64,000 nucleotides of DNA from contig JAIXMO010000003.1 of the NCBI GenBank assembly GCA_025677825.1, positions 620,001-684,000 on the forward strand, in the 5' to 3' direction. A program made the position numbers and the translations under genes. This document shows, piece after piece, positions 33,277-43,664 of the stretch (the first letter of the stretch is position 1; each line of letters opens with the position of its first letter). Under the pieces are notes generated by a model, which was not told the DNA's origin, did not search any database, and was given only the letters and a program-made list of their open reading frames with translations. The stretch is from Helicostylum pulchrum (Eukaryota > Mucoromycota > Mucoromycetes > Mucorales > Mucoraceae).

Positions 33277-35428
33277 ATGAACGTCTTAATATATAACGGA
33301 AACGGCACGTCACCTAATTCCGTCAAACAAACGTACACGACGTTAAAAGCGATTCTTGGACACGCCTACGATGTTATGAAAGTAGATGCTGTCACGTTGA
33401 AAACCGAACCTTGGGAAGAAACGTGTTCATTGCTTGTGATACCAGGAGGTCGTGACCAACCTTACTGTGAAGACTTAAATGGTGCAGGTAATAAAAAGAT
33501 TAAGAATTATGTTGCTGGTGGTGGACATTACTTGGGCTTTTGTGCTGGAGCTTATTATGCTTCAAAGGAGATTGAATTTGAAAAGGGCAGTAAAAATGGA
33601 CAGGAGATCATTGGGTCGCGCGAATTAGGCTTCTTTGATGGTGTGTGTCGTGGTACTATGTTTCCTGGATTTGTCTATAATAGTGAAAAGGGTGCACGAT
33701 CTGTTTCGATTGTGACGTCGGATCAAACGATAAACACTTACTATAATGGAGGTGGGTACTTTGTTAATGCAAGTGAAATGGATCATGTCAAGGTCATTTG
33801 CAGATATAATGTGGTGGATAAAGAAAAGGAGTTTGCGGCTGGTGTTGAATGTCAGGTTGGAAAGGGGTCCGCTGTCTTGTTTGGTGTACATCCGGAATAC
33901 AATGTTGAATTGGTGGATTTATCCGAAAATGAAAATAAGGAAACGATTACAAAGGAGTTGACAGAGTCTTTGGCCTTCTGTCGTCAATTCTTGAGTCAGA
34001 GTCTAGCTAATATTGGAATAAAAGTAAAGGAAACACAAACCGTACCTGATTTAACGCCACTGTATTTGTCAGCAGTAAGTGGTAGAATATTGAAGCAGAT
34101 AAAATCTAGATTATTACAACAAGTAGAAGGAGGTAATGGATTGATTACGGATACCAACGATTGTTTCTCCGTAGCGGAAATAGATCAAGTGGGACAGTTA
34201 CAGAGTACAATAGAAAAACTTTCAATTGACCGCGTGTCGGACGAAAAATCACCTGTATTACAAATTTTATATCCGCCCACTACCACGGTTGAGTCAGAAA
34301 CTTCTATGGCTGTACCAGAAAAACATTTAACGCCTTTTTTTGATTTAAAGGCTTTTTATAGTTCCTTGTTGGAACGTAGAAAGTTGGAATGGGGAGGTGG
34401 ATCTTGGTACTCGTTTGGTAACTCTGTATTATACTCTCAAGTAATTACAAGTACACAAACTATATTAGACAAGTAAGTATATAGTTAGTGGGTATTTTTT
34501 ATTATTATTATTCGGCACTAAAAAGGGGGAGTTTTACAATTTAGAAATTATAATTTCTCGCAAAGTTTACCGACTGGATTGGTTTGCTTGGCTACACATC
34601 AAGTAGCGGGAAGAGGTAATTTTAAAATATATAAAAATAGTAGAAGGGGAACCAGAAATTTAAAATATATAAAAAGGCAGAGGACGTAATTCTTGGGTAT
34701 CACAGGCAGATGCATTGCAGTTTAGCTTTATTGTCCGACATAGTTTGAAATTAAACAAGTCGCCTGTTGTTTTTGTTCAATACTTGATCGCATTAGCTAT
34801 AGTGGAAAGTATTCGAGCTCGTAAAGGGTACGAAAACGTGCCGCTTCGATTAAAATGGCCCAACGATATTTATGCTGATTTACCCGATCAAGGAGGATTA
34901 CAGAAAGTAGGTGGATTATTAGTAAACTCTAGTTTTATTCGTGATGAGTTTTTGTTGGTGATTGGATGCGGTATCAACCTGAATAATACTCATCCGACAG
35001 TCTCAATAAATGATGTGATCAAGCAACATAATCCAACTTTGTCGCCTTTAAACCGTGAAGATGTTTTGGCGCATACTTTGGTTACATTTGAAAAGTATTA
35101 TATGGAATTTTGTGAAAAGGGAATGGGTAAATGGTTCTTAGACAAGTATTATGATCGTTGGCTTCATACGTAAGTTTTTTTTTATTCTTTTACTTTCTTT
35201 TACTTTCTTTTTTTTTTTTTTTGGGTTACTAAGCTGATCTGGTATATTAGTGACAAGTTGGTCACATTAACTACACATCAGGGCGAAAAGGCTAGAATTG
35301 TAGGTATCACAAGTGATTACGGTATGCTTGAAGCAGTCAGTATTCAAGATCCTAGAAAGAAGTTTACACTGCAACCTGACGGTAACAGTTTTGATATGTT
35401 GAAAGGTTTAATCGTTAAAAAGACATAG
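33277..35428 (+). CDS. bpl1: Biotin--protein ligase (holocarboxylase synthetase)
   Basis: Exons 33277-34472, 34545-34615, 34683-35169 and 35251-35428 encode 643 residues. As in yeast Bpl1, the N-terminal half is a glutamine-amidotransferase-like domain ('LLVIPGGRDQPYCEDL', 'LGFCAGAYYAS' with the nucleophile-like Cys). The C-terminal half is the biotinyl-ligase domain: 'THQVAGRG|RGRNSWVS' (biotinyl-AMP loop, split by an intron), 'LRLKWPNDIY' and 'VGGLLVNSSF' with 'IGCGINLNN'. A C-terminal SH3-like cap ends the protein. It biotinylates acetyl-CoA and pyruvate carboxylases in the cytosol. Confidence 0.95.
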
Positions 35429-35557
35429 TTGTTAACCCTTGTAAGCGGTTATTTAATAATAAAAAAAAGTTATACTTCAGCTGACTTCTGGTATAAAAAA
35501 GGCCCTTTTTCCTTTTCTTCTTTTTTTCTTTGTTATTTTATAATTAAAAAAATAAAA

Positions 35558-37233
35558 ATGTCTCCCGAAACAGTTATGCCCCCTCATCCTGGCCTTGAAG
35601 GCTTAACTAATATTGACGAACTTAAACATCTTTGTCCTGCTTTTTCAAAGGGCTGTCCTTATGCTACTTTAGAAGAAGTTGAATCTGTTGCAATGAGTCA
35701 TGGCGAACTTTCTCGATGGTAAGTACTTTTTTTTTTTTTTTTTTGCAATGATCTCGGTACAAATGCACTGACATGTTTGCTTATTAATCTATTTTAGCCC
35801 CGCTTTTAAAGACGGTAAGTTTAAAAAAAAAACAAACACTATTAAAATAGAGTTTAGCAAAAAATTAATAACAATGAAAACATGTAGGTTGTCCCTTTTC
35901 CACCAAGTCTGAAGAGGAAATTACTGCTTTAATGGCTCAAATTCCTAAAGACCATCCTACTTTAAACATGGCTGGTAAAATAATACTATAAAACAGAGAG
36001 AGAGAGAGAGAGATAAATTACCTTGAAACTGATATATATATATTTAGAGCTTCCTTCTTGTGACGAAGGTGTTGTTCTTGTAAACACATTAAACAAGTTC
36101 CTTGATAAATCTCAACTTGCTCAATTGTTCTCTATTAAAACTAAGGAGGAGGAACCAATTGAAGAGGAGATTAAACTCGATGAACCTGAGTACCTTGAAG
36201 ATCCTCAATTGGCTTCTGCAATGCGTGAAGGTACCAAGGTTGTCCATAGAGCTGCTGAAACAAGTGTCTTTACCAGGTATGTTTGTTGTTTTTTATGTAC
36301 CCTTTGTTTTTTTTTTTTTGCATATTAAAAATAAATAATTATATTAGACGTTTTCTTAAGGGTGAAATTAACGGCGATGAATATGGTCGTTATATCAATT
36401 CTCTCTATTTCGTCTACAAGTAAGTTACATATATTTCACTTACAAGAAAATAATAATGACTAATCCACTTTTTTTTAAGACATATGGAAGATTTACTTGA
36501 ACAATACAAGAACCACCCTGTTGTAAGCATCATCCATTTCCCTCACGAATTAAACCGCAGAGAAGCTATTGAAAAGGATCTTGAATTCTTTTACGGTCAA
36601 GACCGTGTTGCAGAACTTATTGATCCCAAGACAATGACACCTGCCGTCAAGAAATACGTTCAAGCTATGCAAGACGCATGTGTTAAAAGTCCTGCTCTTT
36701 TGATCGCTCACAGTTACTCTCGTTACCTCGGTGATCTCAGTGGAGGACAAATCTTATCCAAGCGACTCAAGAAAAGCGTATTGATGATGGACGAACAAGA
36801 TGGTTCTTGGGATACCACGGAAGGATTAAACTTTTATCACTTTAATAACTTGGGTAATCAAACTGATTTCAAGAACTTTTATCGTGAACGTTTAAATGCT
36901 GCAAAGGTAGATCAAACCACTCGCGATCTTATTGTTGCTGAAGCTGTTCAATCCTTTGAATTAAATATCAATTTGTTCGATGAAATTCAACAACTTTCAG
37001 AAGAAGGTAAACTTGCCACTTCTTTAATTCAACCCGTTCAACAAGAAGAACAAGAGATTGTTGAGTTGAAGGAAGTTCATGTTGAAGCTACTACTATTAG
37101 ATCTGTTGAAAAGGATCAAGTTTCTTGTGGTCGTTCTTCTTCTGCTACTACTTGGATTGGTGCTATTACGGTTGGTATTGCTACTGTTGCCATTGGTGCT
37201 GCTGTCTATCAACGTTATTATCAAAAGAACTAA
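35558..37233 (+). CDS. hmx1: Heme oxygenase with N-terminal Cys-Pro heme motifs and C-terminal anchor
   Basis: Six exons: 35558-35718, 35798-35814, 35888-35974, 36048-36276, 36348-36419 and 36480-37233 encode 439 residues. The heme oxygenase core has the proximal-His region 'VHRAAETSVFTR' and the distal helix 'SRYLGDLSGGQ' with the flexible Gly residues. Before it, four Cys-Pro dipeptides occur in two similar pairs: 'LCPAFSKGCPYA' and 'CPAFKDGCPFS'. These resemble heme regulatory motifs. The second pair begins in a 17-nt microexon. The C-terminus has a 20-residue hydrophobic segment and a basic tail, typical of an ER tail anchor. The enzyme converts heme to biliverdin, CO and iron. Confidence 0.94.
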
Positions 37234-37367
37234 AAAAAAGCATTTTTGGTTTTTTTTCTTTGAGGGGGATTTAAGTTACAGCTTTCTTCCCTCTCTCCCC
37301 TCCCTTATTTATTTATTTATTTTACATATTCAATAAAGCATATGTATGCCACCCCCTTCTCTCTATA

Positions 37368-38042
37368 TTAAACTCGAAGTCCAAAGTACCAGTATAATCC
37401 AACTAGTGTTAATGTAAGTGTAGCAGGAATAAGATCCAACTGCACAATAAAGTAAATCCAGACAGTGGCCAAACCAGGAGCACGCATCATTTGTCCTAAC
37501 GAAGGAGAGTGGCGTAAAGTATACATCAAGAAAGAACCTACTACAATTGAACCAACAGACATTAAAAACTGAGTCGTTTTACTTGTTTTATAACGATTGG
37601 TAAGATAGATCAAAGGTGCAAGGGCTAAAAATAAAAAATAAAGTTAAAATTTTTTGTGTGTGTGCGTGTTGTTGTATCGTATATATTTTTTACCAGGTGC
37701 AGACTTTATACACTTCGCTACTATGCCAGCATAGTCCCAAGGCTCACTGAACTGAACCTTGACAGTAACATCAAAAGTAGCCATCAAGAACCCAAATGGA
37801 ATACTTAAAAAAATGGCTTGCCAAATATATTCTGAGGTTGAGGTTTGCTTCTTGACTAATAACTCGGATTCACGTTGCTTTACCTTTTTCATTAAGCCGG
37901 TTTGATCAATTAAACGAAACTTTTCAGCATCTGAAATATCTGTACTGTTACTGCTGGTAGGAATCCTGTCGATAAGTGGTGATCGCGTTGCTTTTTTTGT
38001 GAATTGTGAGGGTTTTACACCAGATGCGGATTTTTTAGTCAT
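37368..38042 (-). CDS. Fungal multi-pass membrane protein, DUF7719-like
   Basis: Exons 37694-38042 and 37368-37624 encode 201 residues. The first ~75 are basic and hydrophilic. Four hydrophobic segments follow, with 'FLSIPFGFLMATFDV', 'SVGSIVVGSFLMYTLRHS', 'RAPGLATVWIYFIVQLDL' and a Trp/Tyr-rich end. The order and the 'MKRAP.LGTLWVW..IEMDL'-like block recall the uncharacterised fungal DUF7719 family, from memory only. No function is known. Two ACGCGT sites lie about 260-280 bp upstream of its start. Confidence 0.75.
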
Positions 38043-38303
38043 TTTGGTTGTACCTTAGAAGAATTAAAAAAGACAAAGAATACTATGTTATTTTTATTAA
38101 AAACGTATACACTGACCCTGAAAATATGGGTTACTGCTTAAAAAAAGGAGAAACTCACGCGCATTAGGGGGGGGGGGTTTAATAACTACATGCACGCTGA
38201 AATGGGGGGTTTTTTTAATATTATAAAACTGATTGGTTTAGAGAGTCATGGAAAACCATGAGCTTTTTACACTGAAACCATAAATCTCCTCCTACTGTCT
38301 CAA

Positions 38304-38323
38304 ACGCGTGATTTATAACGCGT
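38304..38323. promoter_or_regulatory. Pair of ACGCGT (MCB-like) sites
   Basis: ACGCGT occurs at 38304-38309 and 38318-38323, 14 bp apart. In other fungi this hexamer is the MBF site of G1/S genes. It lies between the divergent DUF7719-like gene and the putative gene start at 38386, so either could be the target. Confidence 0.4.
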
Positions 38324-38385
38324 GCAAAAAAAAAATCCAATAAATCTAATTGTTATCTTTTTTTTTTACCTGTACACATATAAAA

Positions 38386-38910
38386 ATGGAAGACTATCAA
38401 CTTAGAACAAGACCAGTCGAGGAATTAATGTGCCACCAGGTTTGACTCTAGTAAATTTCTAATTTTTTTTTCATTTTTTTTTGGAGCGATAAACATTTTT
38501 TTACGAACTTTTATAAAAAATCTAATAGAATACTTTTCTTTATTGAACGTTTAGGAACATATCTTTTCGCGCCAATTGTCTTAACAATAAAAAAAAAGCT
38601 TATTGCTATCAAAGTCAGCCTATATTTTTTGCTTTTAAGCGGGGGTACTATCAAGAGATCGAAAATTTGAAATCAAAAATTTGGGTAAGTTTCCTTCATG
38701 TAAATAAGAAATACTCAAAACTCATTCGCTTTCTTTTCAGACACACGCTTTACATAACAGTCAAGATATCACTCTTTCCTGCTAATACACGTGTCCTGTC
38801 GTTATCCTTTACAGAGAAAGAATCACCTTAATTCTGATGTGGACGTATTCGACCCAGATAACCTAGCCTCACATATCGTAAAGGAACAGTTGCTGAAAAG
38901 AAACAAATGA
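38386..38910 (+). CDS. Putative small gene feeding into triplicated terminal exons
   Basis: Exon 1 (38386-38439) starts 'MEDYQLRTRPVEELMCHQ'. Exon 2 (38640-38684) reads 'RGYYQEIENLKSKIW' and ends at a strong GTAAGT donor. Both are phase 0. That donor is the first base of a 304-bp unit repeated three times. Inside the unit, one acceptor (TTTTCAG, 38741) gives a short end at TAA. A second (TTTACAG, 38815) gives a 31-residue exon 'RKNHLNSDVDVFDPDNL..LLKRNK' with TGA at 38908-38910. The equivalent exon is intact in all three copies. It may be a stand-alone ~64-residue protein or the start of the larger gene at 39954. The model is tentative. Confidence 0.4.
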
Positions 38911-39520
38911 GAAATATAATCACATATACCTAGGAGAACATAGAGTAAATTCTGTTAGTAATTTTGCAAAATCGGTGGGAGGGGGGTTGTAAGTTTCCTT
39001 CATATAAATAGGAGATACTCAAAACTCATTTGCTTTCTTTTCAGACACACGCTTTACATAACAGTCAAGATATCATTCTTTCCTGCTAATACACGTGTCC
39101 TGTCGTTATCCTTTACAGAGAAAGAATCACCTTAATTCTGATGTGGACGTATCCGACCCAGATAACCTAGCCTCACATATCGTAAAGGAACAGTTGCTGA
39201 AAAGAAACAAATGAGAAATATAATCACATATACCTAGGAGAACATAGAGTAAAGTCTGTTAGTAATTTTGCAAAATTGGTGGGAGGGGGGTTGTAACTTT
39301 CCTTCATATAAATAGGAGATACTCAAAACTCATTTGTTTTCTTTTCAGACACACGCTTTACATAACAGTCAAGATATCACTCTTTCCTGCTAATACACGT
39401 GTCCTATCGTTATCCTTTACAGAGAAAGAATCACCTTACTTCTGACGTGGACGTATCCGACCCAGATAACCTAGCCTCACATATCGTAAAGGAACAGTTG
39501 CTGAAAAGAAACAAATGATA
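38685..39520 (+). repeat. Tandem triplication of a 304-bp unit carrying a terminal exon
   Basis: Copies start at 38685, 38989 and 39293. The first two are 304 bp each and differ at roughly 10 positions. The third is cut at about 39520 just after the exon's stop. Each unit begins at a GTAAGT-type donor (GTAACT in copy 3) and contains two acceptors and the same open 31-codon exon with TGA. The region between copies ends with a G-rich GGGAGGGGGGTT. Confidence 0.9.
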
Positions 39521-39730
39521 AATCTAGAATTGAGGCAATACCCTGCCATAAATATGGTTAGTTAATTTCCAATAAGACGTTTGAATTCGCTTTACCTAAT
39601 CTAACGTAGATCTGCCTTTTAATATGTCATTGTATACAGATGTTCACCACAGTAACCATGAATTTAACTTCACTGTTCTTGAGAATAATAATAAAAAACG
39701 GGGAATTCTTGATGCAAGTTCTGTTTATAC

Positions 39731-39818
39731 GTTTACCAAAAAGTGTGACATTTGAAGTTCGGGGTTTTGGCCCAAACCTCTTTTTTTTAAAAAATATACG
39801 TCACACTTTTTGGTGAAC
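39731..39818. repeat. Short inverted repeat with possible transposon ends
   Basis: ACCAAAAAGTGTGAC at 39735-39749 is inverted exactly at 39800-39814. Similarity extends to about 23 bp with a few mismatches, around a 50-bp centre. A related string (CCAAAAAGTACGACATTT) occurs at about 42249-42266. This is the structure of a very small foldback/MITE-like element. Confidence 0.5.
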
Positions 39819-39953
39819 TTGTAAATAGCTGTTTTTTATATTTGTTGTTACTCTTTTTTCCATAGCCATACTTATGCAATTTATAAAGAAAGAGCATCTG
39901 ACCGTCCCCTTTCCCTTAATAAACTAATATAAATCTCTTGAAACTACTGACAG

Positions 39954-41983
39954 AAATGAGGCAGAGTCTGCATTTAAGGATTGCATAGAAAAGATAAAAT
40001 CCTTCGATTCTACCAATTCGCCAAGTTCTTTGATTCACTTTGCGTATGAAATTAGTCGAAACAACTACGCGGTAGTATACCTTAATTTCTTTTGTAAAGC
40101 AAAAAATAATACTTAGTACTTTTAAAATATATAGGTCTTCAGAACCGATAGTGTTGAATCATTTTGGTATTCGAAGGAAACCGAAAGGAGAGGTGAGAAG
40201 ACACTTTCAATTATTAATCGAGTAGCTGCCGAAAGAGAATATGTGTATGCAAATATATCTAAAAGACGTTTGGAAGACTTGGATGTAAGTATACATATAC
40301 TTAGTCAAGCTTTTTTTTTTTTATAAATTGACTACATATATATATGTGAATACTGCTAGGTGCTATTTTTTTTTTTATTAACCTTTCTTTTAAAATTTAA
40401 GTCTCTATCGTCAACATCTACACCATCAAGTTCTGTAGTACCTAGCTCTACCTCAACCTCAACATCTACACCATCAAGTTCAGTAGCGCACAAGTCAAAA
40501 AAAGTACGAGAAAATATTTATATTAGCTTATTATGAAACAAATATGTATATCTATTTCTTACTAACTTAATATATCCATATAGAATAAACGGAATATCTT
40601 TGAAATTGATGAAATTGATGAAGCTACCCCAATTGTAATTTTAACCGCATCCGAATTCAGACTATTTGTTTTTGCGTGTGGCGTAAAGGCAGTATGTTTT
40701 TGTAAAATAAAATAGATAAATATTAAAAAGCTAACAATATATTAATATTATTTTAGTTGAACAAGTCGTTTTCCATGATAGAAGGAAATAAATTACGAAA
40801 GATGACAAAACACTTTAAGCCGGTCACCTTGGCACAGCATCTAGATATGTTCTCTGCGAACTTAATAATGACTAATGAATTAAAAGAGTTGAAGTATATT
40901 AATGCGTTAAAATTATCATTATCGCATATTGTTGACAAAGTAAACGGTACGACTTTAGCAATACTACAAGAGCACATTAACGACAAGAGCTTTTGGGATC
41001 GCGTGGGCTCAAATTGTGTGGTAAAATTAGCAAACGGGTTAACTGATAAGGCCAAGAAAATATATCTAGATGTAATGAATGATTCATTAGGCGTTGAAAA
41101 TAAGTTGGATAAGAGAGGATTAAAATTGGCCATATCGAAGAAGAGAACGTTGATGTTGGAATTTGATGAAGATGATGGATTGGATATTCCGGATATTATG
41201 GATATACTCGCAAAACATGTTATCGTTGACTCTACAATAGCACCAAACTCCGATGAGAGTGAGATCACCTGTTATCGTAAATTTATGAAGATCCTCGATG
41301 ACATTTTCAATGGTACTAACCTTGACCTTGTGGATGGGGAGATCCCGTGTCAGGCTACGAAGGCTATTGCAAAAGACCAAGAACATCTTTTTGGAAACAA
41401 AATTCCATTAAACAAAGGCTTCGGAAGAAGAATTGATCTTATTATGTCGGCAAAAGGATGTGAACTTTCGTCAAGCGAATGGAAAAAAAATGAAAATATC
41501 ATTATCAAAGTCATTACAACAACAAAAAACATACGAACAAACAAGGCAATATTATCTAGCATTCTTAAACAACCAATTTGTGAAGAAGATGCTGCTAATG
41601 TATTCGTCGTTGGTATGGATTGAACTGGCCCCCTGGGTTATATGTTTTCTATTAACTCATGCGATGACATTTATATTTCAAATCAGATGTGCACTCTCAT
41701 AATGCCTACATACCTTCATGAGTTCTCTGATTTTATGGATACTCTAGATAATCTATACAAATGGCGTGAGCACCATTTAAAGTTGAAAGATATTATATTA
41801 CCTGCAATTCGAATAGTGGAACGCGATGCTTTTTTTAACGCAGTCCTTGGCCAAGCAACAACAACGAGACCTGAATCCCCCAACATCTATCTCACACCCA
41901 CTCGTCCTCGTCAATTAAAAAAAGAAACCGGAACAAACGACGATATTACTTATGATAGTAATGATGATGAAGATGAAGAGTAA
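39954..41983 (+). CDS. Unknown multi-exon gene with PD-(D/E)XK-like motif and one in-frame TGA
   Basis: Five exons join in frame: 39954-40071, 40135-40284, 40402-40503, 40584-40691 and 40757-41983; the 5' start is not found. The middle exon is a Ser/Thr/Pro repeat linker. The long last exon (408 codons) contains 'GFGRRIDLIMSAKG' followed 8 residues later by 'SSEWKKN'. This D...ExK spacing is that of PD-(D/E)XK nucleases, although no assay or search backs it. The frame is interrupted once by TGA at 41621-41623, after which 119 codons continue in the same frame with protein-like sequence ('GYMFSINSCDDIYISNQMC') and an acidic tail. Codon use and splice signals look normal on both sides of the TGA. 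Genes of this general look recur in Mucoromycota from memory. Confidence 0.55.
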
Positions 41984-42433
41984 TAAATTGTTCAATTTAG
42001 CAGTACTTTAAATATGATATGTTATTTTTTAACTTGAGTAATGAAAAAAGACTAAAATATCACAAAGTGTTCGTTGTTGTATTTGAGCATAAAATGATAT
42101 AAAAACATAAGACTCTAAAACAATTTATCTAATAATAATGAGAGCTATTTTTTATTATTTATTTTTTTGTATGGGAACTCTTTTTTTAGGGCGTTTCTCT
42201 ATTCAAAACGCCCTTTTACTTTTCCTAAATAAACAGCACAAGGTCGATCCAAAAAGTACGACATTTTATTTGCTGTTGCTTTTTTTTTTTTTTTTTTTTT
42301 TTTTTTGATGTTAATATGAATCAAAGACATATCCAATACCTAAACTGGGTGCTCAAGATAGGCAAAAAAAAAAAAAAAGGTGCATGTTTTTTTATTATAT
42401 TACAATTTGATATTGAACTTTTAATTCCTTTTT
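41984..42433. other. Intergenic with 28-bp T run
   Basis: It contains the inverted-repeat-related string near 42249 and a T run at about 42279-42306. No coding frame is present. Confidence 0.5.
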
Positions 42434-43483
42434 TTAAGCAGAGATGAAGTTCTTCATGTTTTGGAGCCACTTAGTATACTCCTTTTGTTCCTTATGCTCA
42501 ACATAATCAGGTAAGAAATTGGCTAAGGCGGTGTTGATACCGCGTTCTTCGAGATAACGTTCAAAGAGGTTTTGAAGGTTTTCATCCAACTCGGCAAATT
42601 GAGGACCAATATAGAGTCCACGACGTTGCCAGTCAGCTTCAGCAGATTGTTCATCGGCTAACTTGGCATCCTTGTAGTACATGACACTTTCAACGGCGAT
42701 TTCACCATCTTGAGAAATAGTATCAATGGTAACAGCACCTTGACCCTCCTATATTATATATTAGTAAATATAGCACACACACATACACACACACTTTTAA
42801 ACTTTTACCTTTTCAATAGTGACAGAGGCACGAACAGGGAAAGAAACAGAGTCTTCCTCTTCTTCGTTTTCAGCCTCAACCATATCGTCCTCAAGAGGGA
42901 ATGCGTCAGGAGCAGCATTGTTGATATCAGAGATAGAGAACAAGACACGAATCCTGTATTTAACAACAAAATTAAATTTTCTACCTCACTTTATAAAAAA
43001 AAAACGCGTAGTAACTTACTTTTCATTACCGAAAGTACGAGAAAGAGTTACTTCATCAATACCAGCCTTATCTTCAATCTAATTATTCCATAAATATGTA
43101 TATTTTGGTAAGTACTATGTAAAAAAAAAAACGTTTCGACTATAATTTACCTTGAAGGAGTTGGCTTCCAAAAACTCTTTGACAAATTCAGGTTGATCAG
43201 CTTCAGCATTCTCTTGTTCGTATTCAAGTTCTTCAGTTAACTTGTGAGTAAGATCGGCATCAACTATTATAGTTTTTTTTTAGCACCTTGGTGTTAAGAA
43301 TGAGTTATATGTATATACTTTACCAACGCCGCTACCCATACGAGCAATACCAGCAGAGAAAGAACGAGTGGCAGTGAATGCAACAGTAGGCATACGGTGA
43401 GTCATGGCAGGAGCAATGAAGCTCTTGACAAGGCTAGGACGAGCAATAGCACGAATAGAAGAACGTAAGAATTGAGAAGCCAT
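42434..43483 (-). CDS. mam33: Mitochondrial matrix p32/Mam33 (C1QBP family)
   Basis: Five exons: 43324-43483, 43151-43263, 43020-43078, 42809-42953 and 42434-42748 encode 263 residues. The first ~50 residues are Arg/Ser/Ala-rich and lack acids, a clear mitochondrial presequence. The mature part is acidic and matches the p32 fold: 'FVKEFLEANSFK', 'VTLSRTFGNEKIRV', 'EEEDSVSFPVRASVTIEK' and the final 'GPQFAELDENLQNLFERYL' with 'KWLQNMKNFI'. It forms a doughnut trimer in the matrix and supports mitochondrial ribosome function and respiration. Confidence 0.94.
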
Positions 43484-43664
43484 AATAAAACAAAAAGGTG
43501 ATAAAAAGAGGAAAAAAGCTTAACAAGGCCCTCGTCCCCAATTTTATATGTATAACCGGAGTTATATTAAACCCTAGTATTTGTTTTTTTGGGGGGACGG
43601 AGGGAGGCTTAAAAAAATCATGCAAAAAAAAAAAAGACACTGCCCTGCAGTGTAAATTAATTTA

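Noticed and set aside
40753..41268. Long open frame antisense to the nuclease-like gene
   Set aside because: It mirrors the sense codons, lacks a promoter or splice context, and the sense strand has clear exon structure.
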